Shown: in pieces, positions 1-10,470 of the stretch
Layout of the letters: each line of letters opens with the position of its first letter
Position numbering within the stretch: position 1 is the first letter of the stretch
NCBI RefSeq assembly: GCF_008831285.2
Contig: NC_045139.1
Span: 24,160,412 to 24,224,411 of the forward strand
Source: Nymphaea colorata
Lineage: Eukaryota; Streptophyta; Magnoliopsida; Nymphaeales; Nymphaeaceae
Length of the DNA stretch: 64,000 bases
Direction: 5' to 3'
The notes under the pieces: generated by a model
Told to the model about the DNA's origin: nothing
Databases searched by the model: none
What the model saw: only the letters and a program-made list of their open reading frames with translations
Program-made: the position numbers and the translations under genes

Positions 1-1396
1 GATGAAGCAAAGGGAAGATCCAGAATTTGCTAAAAACATGGAAGAAAGTAAGAAGACAGATTCTCTTTGGCGTCAAGATGAGGATGGTTCATTGTGATTT
101 CGACAAAGATTGTGGGTTCCTAAGGATGAAGGGGTGAAGCATCAGTTGCTTGATGAAGCTTACAAATCTAAGTTTTCTATACACCCTGGTAGTACAAATA
201 TGTTTCAGGATATGAAAAGAAAATTTTGGTGGCCTAGAATGAAGCGTGAAATTGCAGAATATGTAGCAAAGTGCTTAGTTTGCCAGCAGGTCAAAGCAGA
301 GCATCAATGGCCAGGAGGCTTATTGCAGAGAATTGATATCCCAGTGTGGAAATGGGAAGACATTCGATGGGTTTTGTGGTTGGTTTGCTTCACACCAGAA
401 TACAACATGATGCCATTGTTGATCGACTTACGAAGTCCACTCATTTTCTGCCAATAAGAATCAGTCAGTCCTTAGAAAGTCTCGCAGAGATATATATTGG
501 CGAAATAGTGAGATTGCAGGGAGTGCCAAAGTCTATCATCGCGGATCGAGATCCACGTTTTACCTTTAAGTTTTGGGGGCAATTGCAAAAAGGCATTGGG
601 TACCAAGCTTAAGCTGAGCACAACATTCCACCCCCAAACTGATGGGCAATCTGTGAGGACCATTCAAACCTTAGAGGGTATGTTGTGTGCATGTGTCTTA
701 GAGTGGAAAGGAGAATGGGACAAACATGTGAAATTGGCAAAATTTGCGTATAATAACAGTTACCATTCTAGTATTGGGATGGCACCTTTTGAGGCTTTGT
801 ATGGAAGGCTGTGCAAATCGCCAACTTGTTGGACCGATTTGGGCGATGACAAGATTGAAAACCCTTTAGTATTACAACACTACACCGACCAAGTGCAATT
901 GATAAGGAAAAAATTGTTAACTGCTCAGAGTAGACAGAGAAGCTATGCTGACATTCGACATAGAGAGTTGGCTTTTGAGGTTGGTGATCATGTGTTCCTA
1001 AAGATTTCCCCTACTAAAGGTGTTTTTCGTTTTGGTGTGAAGGGAAAGTTGAGCCCGAGGTTCGTAGGACCATTTGAGATATTAGAGAAGATTGGAGAGG
1101 TGGCCAACAGATTGGCACTACCACCTGACTTGAGTTATATTCATGACGTTTTCCATGTTTTCATGTTTCGAAAATATGTACCAGATCTGACACATGTGAT
1201 TGATTTTCAAGGCATTCAGGTATAAGATGATTTGACAATGGAAGAAAGGCCTATTAGAATTGTGGATCAAAGAGAGCAAGTGCTTCGCACTAAGAGAATT
1301 CCTTTAGTGAAAGTGGAATGGCAGTACCATGGATTGAAGGACAGCACATGGGAACCTGAGGAGGACATGCGAAAGAAGTATCCACACTTGTTCTAA
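1..1396 (+). pseudogene. Ty3/gypsy chromovirus pol, 3' part (integrase and chromodomain), decayed
   Basis: This is the end of a retrotransposon polyprotein that would insert element cDNA into chromatin. Visible in order are an integrase zinc-binding H-H-C-C region (about 140-290), an integrase core with an FHPQTDGQSVRTIQ block (about 410-700), and a C-terminal chromodomain-like tail (about 1226-1396) ending in YPHLF, typical of the Del/Tekay plant chromovirus type. The reading frame is broken. There is a TGA at 95-97, a frame change near 350-460, another near 600, and a TAA at 1222-1224 just before the chromodomain. The 5' part of pol and gag lie outside the window. A polypurine tract and LTR follow directly, which confirms orientation. 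It is non-functional as read; family assignment is confident from the motif order and the long LTR. Confidence 0.9.
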
Positions 1397-1437
1397 CATT
1401 GTGGTATGACTTAAATTTCGAGGACGAAATTTTATTT

Positions 1438-1450
1438 AAGGAGGGTAGGA
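1438..1450 (+). other. polypurine tract of the Ty3/gypsy element
   Basis: The purine run aaggagggtagga lies directly before the TG start of the LTR. This is where plus-strand priming occurs in LTR retrotransposons. The preceding stretch (about 1411-1437) matches the usual spacer after the gypsy chromodomain stop. Confidence 0.75.
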
Positions 1451-4400
1451 TGTAACGCCCGTTCTTTTATTTCAGGTTTGGATTGGAGCTAGTCCGGACC
1501 CGAACCCGAAGTCCAGCCGTGAAGGGGAGCCTAACGCTGGCTCTCTCTTCCTCTTCGTCTCTTCTCCCTTACCGCATAACCTCCCTCTTCTTCATTCTCT
1601 CATCTTTCACCGTTCTTGCGACAGAGAAGCAGGCAGCGACGACAGAGGTGGAGGGCGACGCTCGGGTAAGCCCTCTCAAATCCTCTTTATTTTCATCTTT
1701 CTTCTTTCCTCTTCTTTCTCCTTCTCCCTCCTTCACTGCATTCTCGACCCTCTGCCCACACCCTTTTCCCTCTTGCATGGCCTCCCCCTTTCCCAGCCTT
1801 CACTCTCTCGTGCTATCTCCCTCTTCTGCCTTTCTCATGCCTTCTCACCCTCCCTGTCTGTCTCTCCTCTCTATTTGAACCCTCTCTGCCCACGTCTCTC
1901 TCTCTCTTGCCACGCTTCCCCTCTCCTGCTCATGCGGTCACTCTCTCCCTCACCCGAACATTGGGTTTCCCCTCTCTCACTGTCTCCCTCACGTGTGCAG
2001 CCTCACTCCCATCCTCTCGTGCCCTCTTTCTCCCATTTGATTTTAGCCTCCTCCCTCGCAGCTACGGGAGGTCCTGCTCAAACGGCAGACCCTTCTTTTT
2101 CACTAAATCTCACCCTATTTACGATTATGTGATCGGATTTCAGCTTGGGGGACTGGTCTTCCCTCTCATAACAGCGACTTGTAGGCCTTGGTGGTGGCGG
2201 CATTGAAGGATTTTAGCCGCTTGGAGACCACTTGGACTCGTGAGGTGGCTGCCGGAAGCATCGCAGCAGTTTGAGCTCTTGTATTGGGGTGAGCAAGACC
2301 TAATCGAGCTTAGATTGTTGAGTAATATTTATTAGAGCATGTATAATTATTGTTTAAGCATGCTAGACTCATGATTTGATGTTTTGGATAGCTTTTTAGC
2401 GATGTTGTTATTTAGGGGGAAGTTTATGACTATTGGTGAGAAGAACAAGAATCCATGCGTATATCTCTCTCTTTAACATGAGTTGTTGATTTTTGAAGCT
2501 TTTGGAAAACATGGTAGAGTTAGTGATGTTGTGGAGAAGCGTAGGACCGTCTTTGGGAACGCTTGGGGCACCTTGGTCGACGTGGGTGGTATTTGTTGGT
2601 AGGAAGGAGGTGTGCATATTGGGAAGACGCCTTAACTAAAGGAAAGTTAATGGGAAATGTGTTAAGGATGGATTGATCAAAGCATTGGGTTTTGACGTTG
2701 GGTGGCAAGGGTAAGTAGTTGCGAAGTGGCCTATTGGAGGGCTTGTAGGTCGACATTACCCGTCGACACCTTCTTGAGGCAATGACATGCGCCTCAATGA
2801 TGTTGTTTTATGTTTGTTGGATCGTAACGTATCTGGTAGAAATCTTACTTTGTGGTTATGTCTGCAGGTACACCGGGCACGTCCCATCGACCTTAAGAGA
2901 CCAGATTCAAAGCTCGAGGCATTTTGAAGAGTTTTGAGGGCGCGCGACAGGTATGGCGACATTCCAGGCAAATCCCTGCCTGGGCAAATGTGTGAATGTG
3001 TTTTCCTAGGGTCATGGGATTCAAGGATTTGTGATGTGAACTGATTGATTGTTTTGAGATTGAATGTGTGTATGCATGTACATGAATTGATATATGATAT
3101 GAAGGGTTTTGAAACGCTATTAGTGATTGTTTTGAAAATGTTACGCCTTTGCATGTGCATGCTAGAATTGATAACTGTTTAGGACAGATGAGGTGGGGTA
3201 TCGAGTTGAGTGTCTCCTCGACCCTAATTATGCATTAGAAAGCATCCTAGAATGATAATTGTCTAGGACAGATACGAGCCAATCACGGATCGAGACTACT
3301 CTCCATGGTTTTGCTAAGTTTTGAAAGGTGTGATTGATGTGTGTGATTGTGAATGATTTGTCATGTGACAAGTTCTGTTTTGGAAAGTTATTAGAAGCTT
3401 GTTTTGAAAACTGTTACACATTTGCATGTGCATGCTAGAATTGATAACTGCTTAGGACAGATGAGGTGGGGTATCGATTCGAGTGTCTCCTCGACCCTGA
3501 TTGTGTATTAGAGAGCATCATAGAATGATAATTGCATAGGAAAGATATGAGCCATCACGGATCGAGACTACTCTCCGGGATTTAGCCAAGTTTTGAAAGA
3601 TTTGATTGATGTGTTTGATAATATGTGAATTTTTATGAATGTGAATGTTATTAATTGTTGCATATCTATTGCGGTGGGCAATAATGCAATTGATTGGAAT
3701 TGGAGGATAGTTGTACCCGTATTGTATGACGGCTAGCTATGACTGTTAATGTTATGTGTAGACCTCGTGGGGGAGGTAATTGGAGGTGTGGGTGCACTCG
3801 TGAAGTGAACCAACCTCATGAGCTAGCCGGTCATTCTGTGATTGTGCAATTATAATGATAATAATGAGAGAATAAAAGATGAGAGGCAAGTGGGATGTGG
3901 CTATGTGTTGGGAGACGTCCCGTTTTCGCCACTGGTCTTGCCTGTTCGGAGTGCAGGCGGTGCAAGTCCCCAAGGTACTGTTGTGTGTTGTGCTTGGAGC
4001 GTTGGCTCCCGCCTTCCCAACCTGGGTGTCCTAGGGAAGGCTGAGTATCTCTCCTTGGAATTCACACATCCATGGATGAGTGCTCTACCGCTGCAGCGGA
4101 TGAACAGATCCATACTGTTCTGGGCCACCACGGGGGTTGTCTCTCGGCTATGGGCTGCCCACGGTGTGCACGTGTCTGTGTTTGCACCCACAGGAACTGT
4201 CATTCACTAAAGCTAATGAAAATGAATGTATGTGAATGAAATGTATGTGAACGAATGTATGTGATTGATGGGCATGTGAATGCTATGAAATGAAATGTTT
4301 AAGCATGTCTTGCATATGATTGAGATTGTGTTTCTGTGGCCCTTGAGTGGTCTTTTCATGTCGTGGTCTATGTTAGGGGCTTTCTTGGCAAATGATGTGT

Positions 4401-4870
4401 CTATGCCCTGACACGACATGACGATAGATTGTTTTTATGATTGTTCTTAGATTTGAGCCCTGCCTAAGAGGGTTTGAGATTTTCCTGGATTGTTGCCATA
4501 CTGCGAAGGCTAAGCCTTCAGTTATTTCTTTTTCATGTTTCGGTGGACCCGGGGCAACAGGTTGATCAGATGGCTTCACTCACATCCTATTGGGGAGGTT
4601 TTGGGTCTTTGGTAGTGCCGGCGCATCATGGTTTGATCTTTTTTGATGTCTTATTTGTGTTAGGCATCAAAGTTGTGGTTTGGGGCATTTTTGTCATACA
4701 GATAGATGTGATTTTGTATGAATTGAAATTGTTATATAAATGAAAGTTTGCCCCATTGTTTCAAATGACATAGCTCCATCCTTTCTGGAATTGTTGTGTA
4801 GTCGCACCTCAATGCTTTATGTTTATAAAAAAAAAAAATTGTTTGAGGGTCAAATGGTTGGGGTGTGACA
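1451..4870 (+). mobile_element. 3' LTR of Ty3/gypsy chromovirus (Del/Tekay-like, about 3.4 kb)
   Basis: The LTR begins TGTAACGCCC right after the polypurine tract and is taken to end at GGTGTGACA (4862-4870), following an A-rich stretch near 4828-4840. The TGT...ACA ends and 3.4 kb length fit plant chromoviruses of the Del/Tekay type. The pyrimidine-rich part (about 1540-2060) gives spurious open frames. It holds an internal tandem duplication (3131-3630). The 5' LTR is outside the window, so LTR divergence and target-site duplication cannot be tested. The 3' boundary is inferred from the terminal motif alone. Confidence 0.75.
3131..3630 (+). repeat. tandem duplication inside the gypsy LTR, period about 273 bp
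   Basis: The block starting gcatgtgcatgctagaattg at 3151 recurs at 3424. It is followed in both copies by the same gaggtggggtatcga, cctcgaccct and cacggatcgagactactctcc words. The copies differ by scattered substitutions and small indels, so the duplication is not recent. Confidence 0.85.
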
Positions 4871-4964
4871 TTAAGAAAGTCTAGGTTGGTCATGTTTTAA
4901 GGCAGATGAGTGTTTTCACATATATGAATGAAATAAAGGTACATTCATATGATTGCTAGCATTT

Positions 4965-5403
4965 TTAACAAAAGCAATTCTTAATTATTTATTTGTCAAG
5001 TATGTAGCCTGTATGGGGCTAAGATATATTTCAAATGTTGCGATGGAAGACAATTGAATGGAAAACCTCGCTACAAACCTTGAACAAAAATTCAAGTTAC
5101 GATAGACAAACCAATTATGGAAAGCCGTGTAACTAAAGATTAAGGAAACACACAAATAGTCTTCCATCGCAACATTTGAAATATATCTTAGCCCCATACA
5201 GGCTACATTAACAAAAGCAATTCTTAATTATTTATTTGTCAAACATGTAGCCTGTATGGGGCTAAGATATATTTCAAATGTTGCGATGGAAGACAATTGA
5301 ATGGAAAACCTCGCTACAAACCTTGAACAAAAATTCAAGTTACGATAGACAAACCAATTATGGAAAACCGTGTAACTAAAGATTAAGGAAACACACAAAT
5401 AGT
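4965..5403. repeat. 196-bp direct repeat with an inverted 48-bp piece between the copies
   Basis: Positions 4965-5160 recur almost unchanged at 5208-5403 (offset 243). Between them, 5159-5206 is the exact reverse complement of 5004-5051, which lies inside the first copy. The arrangement is direct copy, short inverted copy, direct copy. The few differences between copies (tatgtagcc versus catgtagcc, aagccg versus aaaccg) mark it as fairly recent. No coding content is seen. Confidence 0.9.
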
Positions 5404-5424
5404 GGAAGCAATCTGACAGTCTCA

Positions 5425-5784
5425 TGTTTAAGTTGGAGATGTGGGATAGTGGCCATGAGCCTTACCTTTGCATTTTGTAACTACAAGAGGGCCCACTTAT
5501 AGTTACAAGATTAAATAAGAAAATTGTCCATAAATCCCTCTGACCATAACTGTTGCTGGGCGTGGGGAAACCCTAGGAGGCGGTCTATAAAAGCACGGCT
5601 TATCTTATATTTACGGTTAATCGGGAGATTAGTCGTTGCCTTCTAGAAGCAAACCTGGAAATTATTCTGACTCTCTTTTCTTCTTCTTCCAATTATTATT
5701 GTTGTTGCCTCTGTCGAGGTTGGTACACCTACTGTGCATGCTCAGAGCCGTTCAGAAGCTATTCCGCTTGCTGTAGATCCAACA
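5425..5784 (+). mobile_element. candidate solo LTR with TATA box
   Basis: The segment starts TGTTTAAG, ends TCCAACA, and has a TATA-like tctataaaag at 5584-5593 followed by a pyrimidine-rich leader-like stretch (5668-5690). That is the layout of a short copia-type LTR. No matching target duplication was found in the flanks and no internal domain is present, so a host promoter fragment is an alternative. Confidence 0.35.
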
Positions 5785-6238
5785 AACTAGACCCCTTTTT
5801 TGCAATATTATAATTCAATACAAACCCCAAGAATTATGTAATTGCATTTTTAGGAAAACTTAGTTGTAAATCATATTGTGGGCAATCATCTTGTCTTGAT
5901 TGTCAAATTAATTTACATATTGATTCATTATCAAATTAATTCAAATATGTGGTTCTTTTCCTTTTAACCATTAAATACTTCACATGGTTTCTATTGTCTC
6001 ACATCATCAACTTCAATTGAAATTCTAGTGTTATTCAAATGTTCATCAACTATAAAGTGCAAATCTAGACTCAGTATATAGTGGCTTCAAATGTCTTTCC
6101 GTGGCACTTTTCAGCTCATAAAAATGTGTTTTTCTGAGGTGAAGATGTGCTATGCCTTCCCCATTCTGGTAGATACGATTAAACTCTCACTCTTCATACC
6201 AGCAAAATTCTAGTATATGAATGGCCATGGGGCGATTG
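5785..6238. other. AT-rich stretch without recognisable gene
   Basis: Only short frames and AT-rich sequence are seen. No splice-supported exon, RNA gene or element terminus is recognised. Confidence 0.5.
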
Positions 6239-6405
6239 CAGTGGCAGAGCACGCTATAGCTGGTTAGGCATACAAATAATTTACATTATTTACATATACA
6301 AATTTTATTGAATTTTAGTTTTTACATATGCGGTGCACCGCACTCAAAGTTTGATATTTAAACTTAGGGTGCTCCATAGTTAGAAATTTCTTATTCCGCC
6401 ACCAG
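6239..6405. mobile_element. MITE-like element, ggcgga-type termini (copy 1)
   Basis: It starts cagtggcagagc and ends ccgccacca, imperfect inverted termini of the type seen better in the elements at 6642 and 12763. The interior is AT-rich and non-coding. No convincing target duplication is visible. Confidence 0.4.
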
Positions 6406-6641
6406 GCGATTACAAGAGGTAACCAACAACTCTCATTGACGGCGCTACATCCTATGAATCATGTGCTAATTTAAATCCTCAGCATCTAAAAATGCCATTA
6501 TACCCAGTTCACTTCGATGTACTTAAAACAACAATGCAAACCTAATTACCATATCCACGACACATAATAATAAAAGTGAAATTTATGAAGGGCAATGAGT
6601 ACCCACAAAAATCATATAATGAACCATGGAATGGATGGGGT

Positions 6642-6810
6642 AAGGGGCAGCGCTAGAAATTTTTCATGAAGGGGGTCGAATTGGTTGAAATATCATTTTT
6701 CAAAATTTTCATATAACACAAGTAAAATTTTTAAAAATTTACATGTAATTTTAAAAAAAAAAAATTGAGGTGGGGCGATGCTCATGGGAGAGCCCCTTGG
6801 CTCTGCCCTT
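6642..6810. mobile_element. MITE-like element, ggcgga-type termini (copy 2)
   Basis: The termini aaggggcagcgctag and cttggctctgccctt are imperfect inverted repeats. The interior words aaattttcatataac and acaagtaaaatttttaaaaat are shared with the element at 12763-12983, so this is a dispersed family, not chance. Confidence 0.55.
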
Positions 6811-7166
6811 GGATGGGGTCATCCAATAATATGAAGAGCCAACTGAAAGATTAGTGTATTATGTCTAGCTCGGACCACGTAAAAGTTGCAATAAGTGATA
6901 TAAGGTTAATGAGAAATATATTATTTGAATTCCCTACCTCGTAAAAAGGAAAGAAAGTGGTAGAGAACAATCCACCATATGTAAGTTCCATTGACAATAT
7001 GGTCATCGACTGTTGACTGCGTATTTCTCCATCGACGTTATTTCAGCTTTTTTCTTGTCGCCTGTTATGTAGCTCTTTTTAGGAATGCATGGGCATCATT
7101 CAAATTTGTGGATAAGGATGTAAGAAGAGTCAATCCAACTTGGGTTTTCGTAGCTTAAGCGTGAGG
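6811..7166. other. intergenic, nothing recognised
   Basis: No open frame with homology, RNA gene or element end is seen. Confidence 0.5.
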
Positions 7167-7168
7167 TA

Positions 7169-8460
7169 GTGTTTGATGGCTGGAAATCTGGAATTGAAAA
7201 TATATTTCTGGAAATATATTTCTTAGAAAAATGGAATGAGAAAAATCTTTCTTATTTCCAATTTTGATGTGTGTGTAATGACTGAGAAATAAATTTTCAA
7301 AAATTTATTTATTAGTTTGATTAAATAGAAATATATTTCCAGCTTTTGGGAAAGAAAGGACCGATGGAGGAAGAAGGGAAAGAGGGAGGAAGAAGGGAGG
7401 CGGAGGAAGAAAGGAGCAACGGAGGCGGAGGAAAACGGGAAGGGGGGAGGATGAAGAAGGGAGGTGCTCAGGAGTGACAGGAGGCGCTCAGGAGCAGGGA
7501 TGACTTGCAGATTTTTACAAAATCTGTCTGGCCTCTGACTAAGCTGAATTTGGTTTGGAGTTTGCTAAGATGTTGGGGATTCGACGCCCAGAAGATCAGC
7601 TTCAAATGAGCTTCACACATGAATCGCACTCAGCCTGATCAGACATCGACTCGTAGTGAAAAATGCCTGTCGCAGGTGTTTAGGTGGCAGACAAGAGTCA
7701 TCCTCTCTCCCAGATTTTTTAAAAATCACAGACAACTCCGATTTGCCTGAAAATTTGACAGTAGGTCGACAACAAGCTGAGGAGTGGAAGCACCAAATTT
7801 CACGTCCAACGGAGCTACACAGGAAAATTGTGTTGAGATCCAAAATCACTATCATGCGCGGGTAGTTCCTGAAACAGAGTGGAGGAGTTCAGCTTCTACG
7901 CCGCCGCGATGGCCAGAATTTCTTCTAAAGCTGATTCTGATGTTGTCAGAGGTCAAATTGCCCTCAAACTTGGTCAGGATCTTCCTCTGCTCTGGACGAT
8001 CCTTCTACAAATGATCAATCATCCCAATTGTCCACCGATCTCCTTGATTTGGCTGCTGATCAGACAATACTCCTAATTGGTATTGAAGAACAAAGCACTA
8101 TCGTGAAATCCCGATCAATTCTCCTTCGATCCCAATTGTCCTCCTGTTACTCCTGAGCACCTCCCTTCTTCCTCCTCCCTCCTTCCCTTTTTCCTCTCCA
8201 TCCCTTCTTCCTCCCTTGCTCCATTCTTCCTCCTTCCTCCTTCCCTTCTTCCTCCACTTCCCTTCTTCCTCCTAACGGTCAAAAAAAAAATTTCGAGAAA
8301 ATTTTTCCACTTCTCTGGCTGGAAAATTTTTTCCAAAAATATATTTTCGTTTCCAGCTTCAACATTCCAAAAAAAAATTCTGTGTTTGTTAAGGAGAAAA
8401 AATTTTGAAAATTTGAAAAATGTTTCCTGTGCTACAGGAAATTTTCAGCCCATCAAACAC
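7169..8460. mobile_element. non-autonomous DNA transposon with long terminal inverted repeats
   Basis: The ends gtgtttgatggctgg and cagcccatcaaacac are inverted, flanked on both sides by TA. The inversion continues inward for roughly 300 bp: purine-rich aggaagaaggg repeats and gggaggtgctcaggagtgacaggagg-like sequence near 7370-7490 are mirrored by pyrimidine-rich sequence near 8130-8290. The interior (about 7500-8130) has only short frames and no transposase motif. The gtttgatgg ends resemble PIF/Harbinger or Mariner-like termini, but the TA could be part of the terminus, so the superfamily is left open. Confidence 0.7.
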
Positions 8461-8602
8461 TAGTGAAAACTCTAGTTATAAACTAATTGAGTTTAAGTTA
8501 CACAAGTTCATTTCGTTTACACTTAGATTTAGCTCGTGCATTCACTGTTTGTTAACCTTTTGGACCATGTGAGTATTTTTTTATGAATTTTGGCACTCCT
8601 TT

Positions 8603-8690
8603 TTTTGTTTTCATTTTAATTAAAAATTATACGAGATTAAACAATTTGTTTTCATTTTCATTAAAAATCATATGAGCTTAAACAAGCCAA
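8603..8690. repeat. 44-bp tandem duplication
   Basis: The AT-rich unit containing ttttcattttaattaaaaat occurs at about 8607 and again at about 8651, followed by similar gagattaaacaa and gagcttaaacaa words. Confidence 0.7.
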
Positions 8691-8949
8691 GCGCACAAAC
8701 TCTAAGTCGTCCAAGTCGCCTCATAAAGTTCAACTCAAGCTCAAGCAAAGCAATATGCGACTTTGGCCCGTTCGTTGTACTTTGTTATTTGTGGGCCAGA
8801 AAAGATAAAGAGCCATTAGGTGGAACACAATTTTACGCTGAGTCCAATACCAAACAAAAGTGTGAGACTCACATTAGGCAACGAGGTTGATCAATCAATC
8901 ACATCCCTTGCACTTTTTATTGTGATTCCTGAATTCCCTAAGCACATAA

Positions 8950-10394
8950 CTAGGCGCGCCCATTGTCTGTGGCTACCCTGCTCTCCCACTCATCACCCAA
9001 CCTCGCCAGGCTCGCCCACGAAGATCCACCTTCTTTGACTGCTGCGGCTGCTGCATCCCTGGCCGCCTCTGCTCGCTCCCTCAGTCTAGCCCCTTCCTCC
9101 GATCCCATCAGCAGACGGACACATCTCTCTACCTCGGCAGCGGCCACCAGACCGTCGGGACCTTCCAGAACAGAAACAGCCAGACCCATCTCGCTCACTA
9201 GCATCACCCGGTTCATGCGTTGCCCAGCGTACAGCGGCCACGCGACCATGGGCACGCCCGCACTCACGCTCTCCAGCACCGAGTTCCATCCGCAATGCGT
9301 CATGAACCCGCCAACCGCACCGTGGCTCAGCACCCTCGGCTGCGGCGCCCAAGACTTGACTACCAGCCCTCTGTCCCGAGTCCGCTCCAAAAACCCTTGC
9401 GGCAGCAGCGCTTGAGGGTCCGCATCCGCAGAGACGAGAGCTGGTCCTGACCCACTACCTGGGCTTCGAACCACCCAAAGGAACCGCTGGCCGCTCCGCT
9501 CCAGCCCATCCGCGATCTCCCTGAGCTGATCCATGGAAAACCGGCCGAGGCTCCCGAAGCACAGGAACACCACGCTGCGGTCCGGCTGGGAGTCGAGCCA
9601 GTTGAGGCACTCCGCGTCGCCGTCCGCCTTCTTCCAGGACGCGATCACAGGCCCGATGGCATGAACGTGGGACGGGGGTCCGTTCGGCACGCACAGGCCG
9701 TCTGAGATTGCTTGGAGCGCCCGTGGCTCTAGTGCATCAAAGGTGTTCACTATGAGCCCCTGGGCTCGGCTCAGCTGGGACGACACCTCTAAAAACCAAA
9801 AGTAAGTTTCTTCGCGATCCAGCATCGGAAGAGGCATATCCAGGGAAGGCAATGGGGGATGCCGGGGATGTGCAGATCTGCGTTGAGATTACGGAAACTG
9901 AGGTCCGTCTGGTGATCTAGCTCGTTGAGGTACAAGAACGTCGCAAGTACTCCAGCAGAGGAAGTGAAGTAAATGTACACGGGTAAGCCCAGGCTGCCGG
10001 CGGCGACGCTCATGGAGGAGATGCAGAAGAAGTCTACGACAAATGCTAAGATGATAGAAGACTGGGAGATGAGCTCCAACGCATCCTTGACGTGGGGGTT
10101 ACAGGTGTTGAGGAATTCGAAGATGAGAAGCTCGTGGTGCTGGGCATTGTGATGTTGGTTGGAGAAATCGAGCGGCTGGGGAAGATGGTGGAAGGAGACG
10201 CCGAGATTAGAGGACTCGACGGCCTTGATGTAAGGGGTGTAGTCGCCGAGGTTGAAGGGAGGGGAGGCGATGAGGACGGTGACGGGGAGGCGGAGGCGGA
10301 GGTGGATGAGCTTGCCGAGCTCCACCATGGTGATGAGGTGGCCCATGCCGGGGGAGGGATACAGGACCACCGTCCGCCGCTGCTGCTGCTTCAT
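8950..10394 (-). pseudogene. UGT88-like UDP-glycosyltransferase, frameshifted paralogue
   Basis: This would encode a cytosolic family-1 glycosyltransferase of about 480 aa moving a sugar from UDP to a small molecule. The N-terminal half (from ATG at 10394) has PGMGHL with the catalytic His and VVDFF with the Asp partner. The C-terminal half has the 44-residue PSPG box from WAPQ to the final Gln, including THCGWNS. The two halves lie in different frames. A C-run in the coding strand (G-run 9854-9858 here) has five bases where the intact paralogue at 47187-48629 has six, so the frame is lost at about residue 180. PSPG position 43 is Gly (YAGQ) where the paralogue and most plant UGTs have Glu or Asp, a residue that contacts the sugar donor. 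No intron is seen. An assembly error in the G-run is possible, but the Gly change argues for relaxed selection. Confidence 0.85.
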
Positions 10395-10461
10395 CTTTCC
10401 TCGACCTCAACAAGACTGCTTTGCAAGCGGTGTTCATCAGAAGACTCGGCTGCTCCAGCTT

Positions 10462-10469
10462 ACTTATAC
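10462..10469 (-). promoter_or_regulatory. candidate TATA box of the broken UGT
   Basis: On the minus strand gtataagt lies about 70 bp upstream of the ATG, followed by aagctggagcagc. The intact paralogue has ttataaac followed by aggctggagctgg at the matching place, so the core promoter was part of the duplication. Confidence 0.5.
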
Positions 10470-10470
10470 G

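Noticed and set aside
1483-2206. Plus-strand frames rich in Ser, Leu and Pro
   Set aside because: They fall in the pyrimidine-rich part of the gypsy LTR and have no domain.
8963-9694. Open frames antisense or out of frame to the UGT pseudogene
   Set aside because: GC-rich coding DNA gives open frames on the other strand; the real frame carries the UGT motifs.
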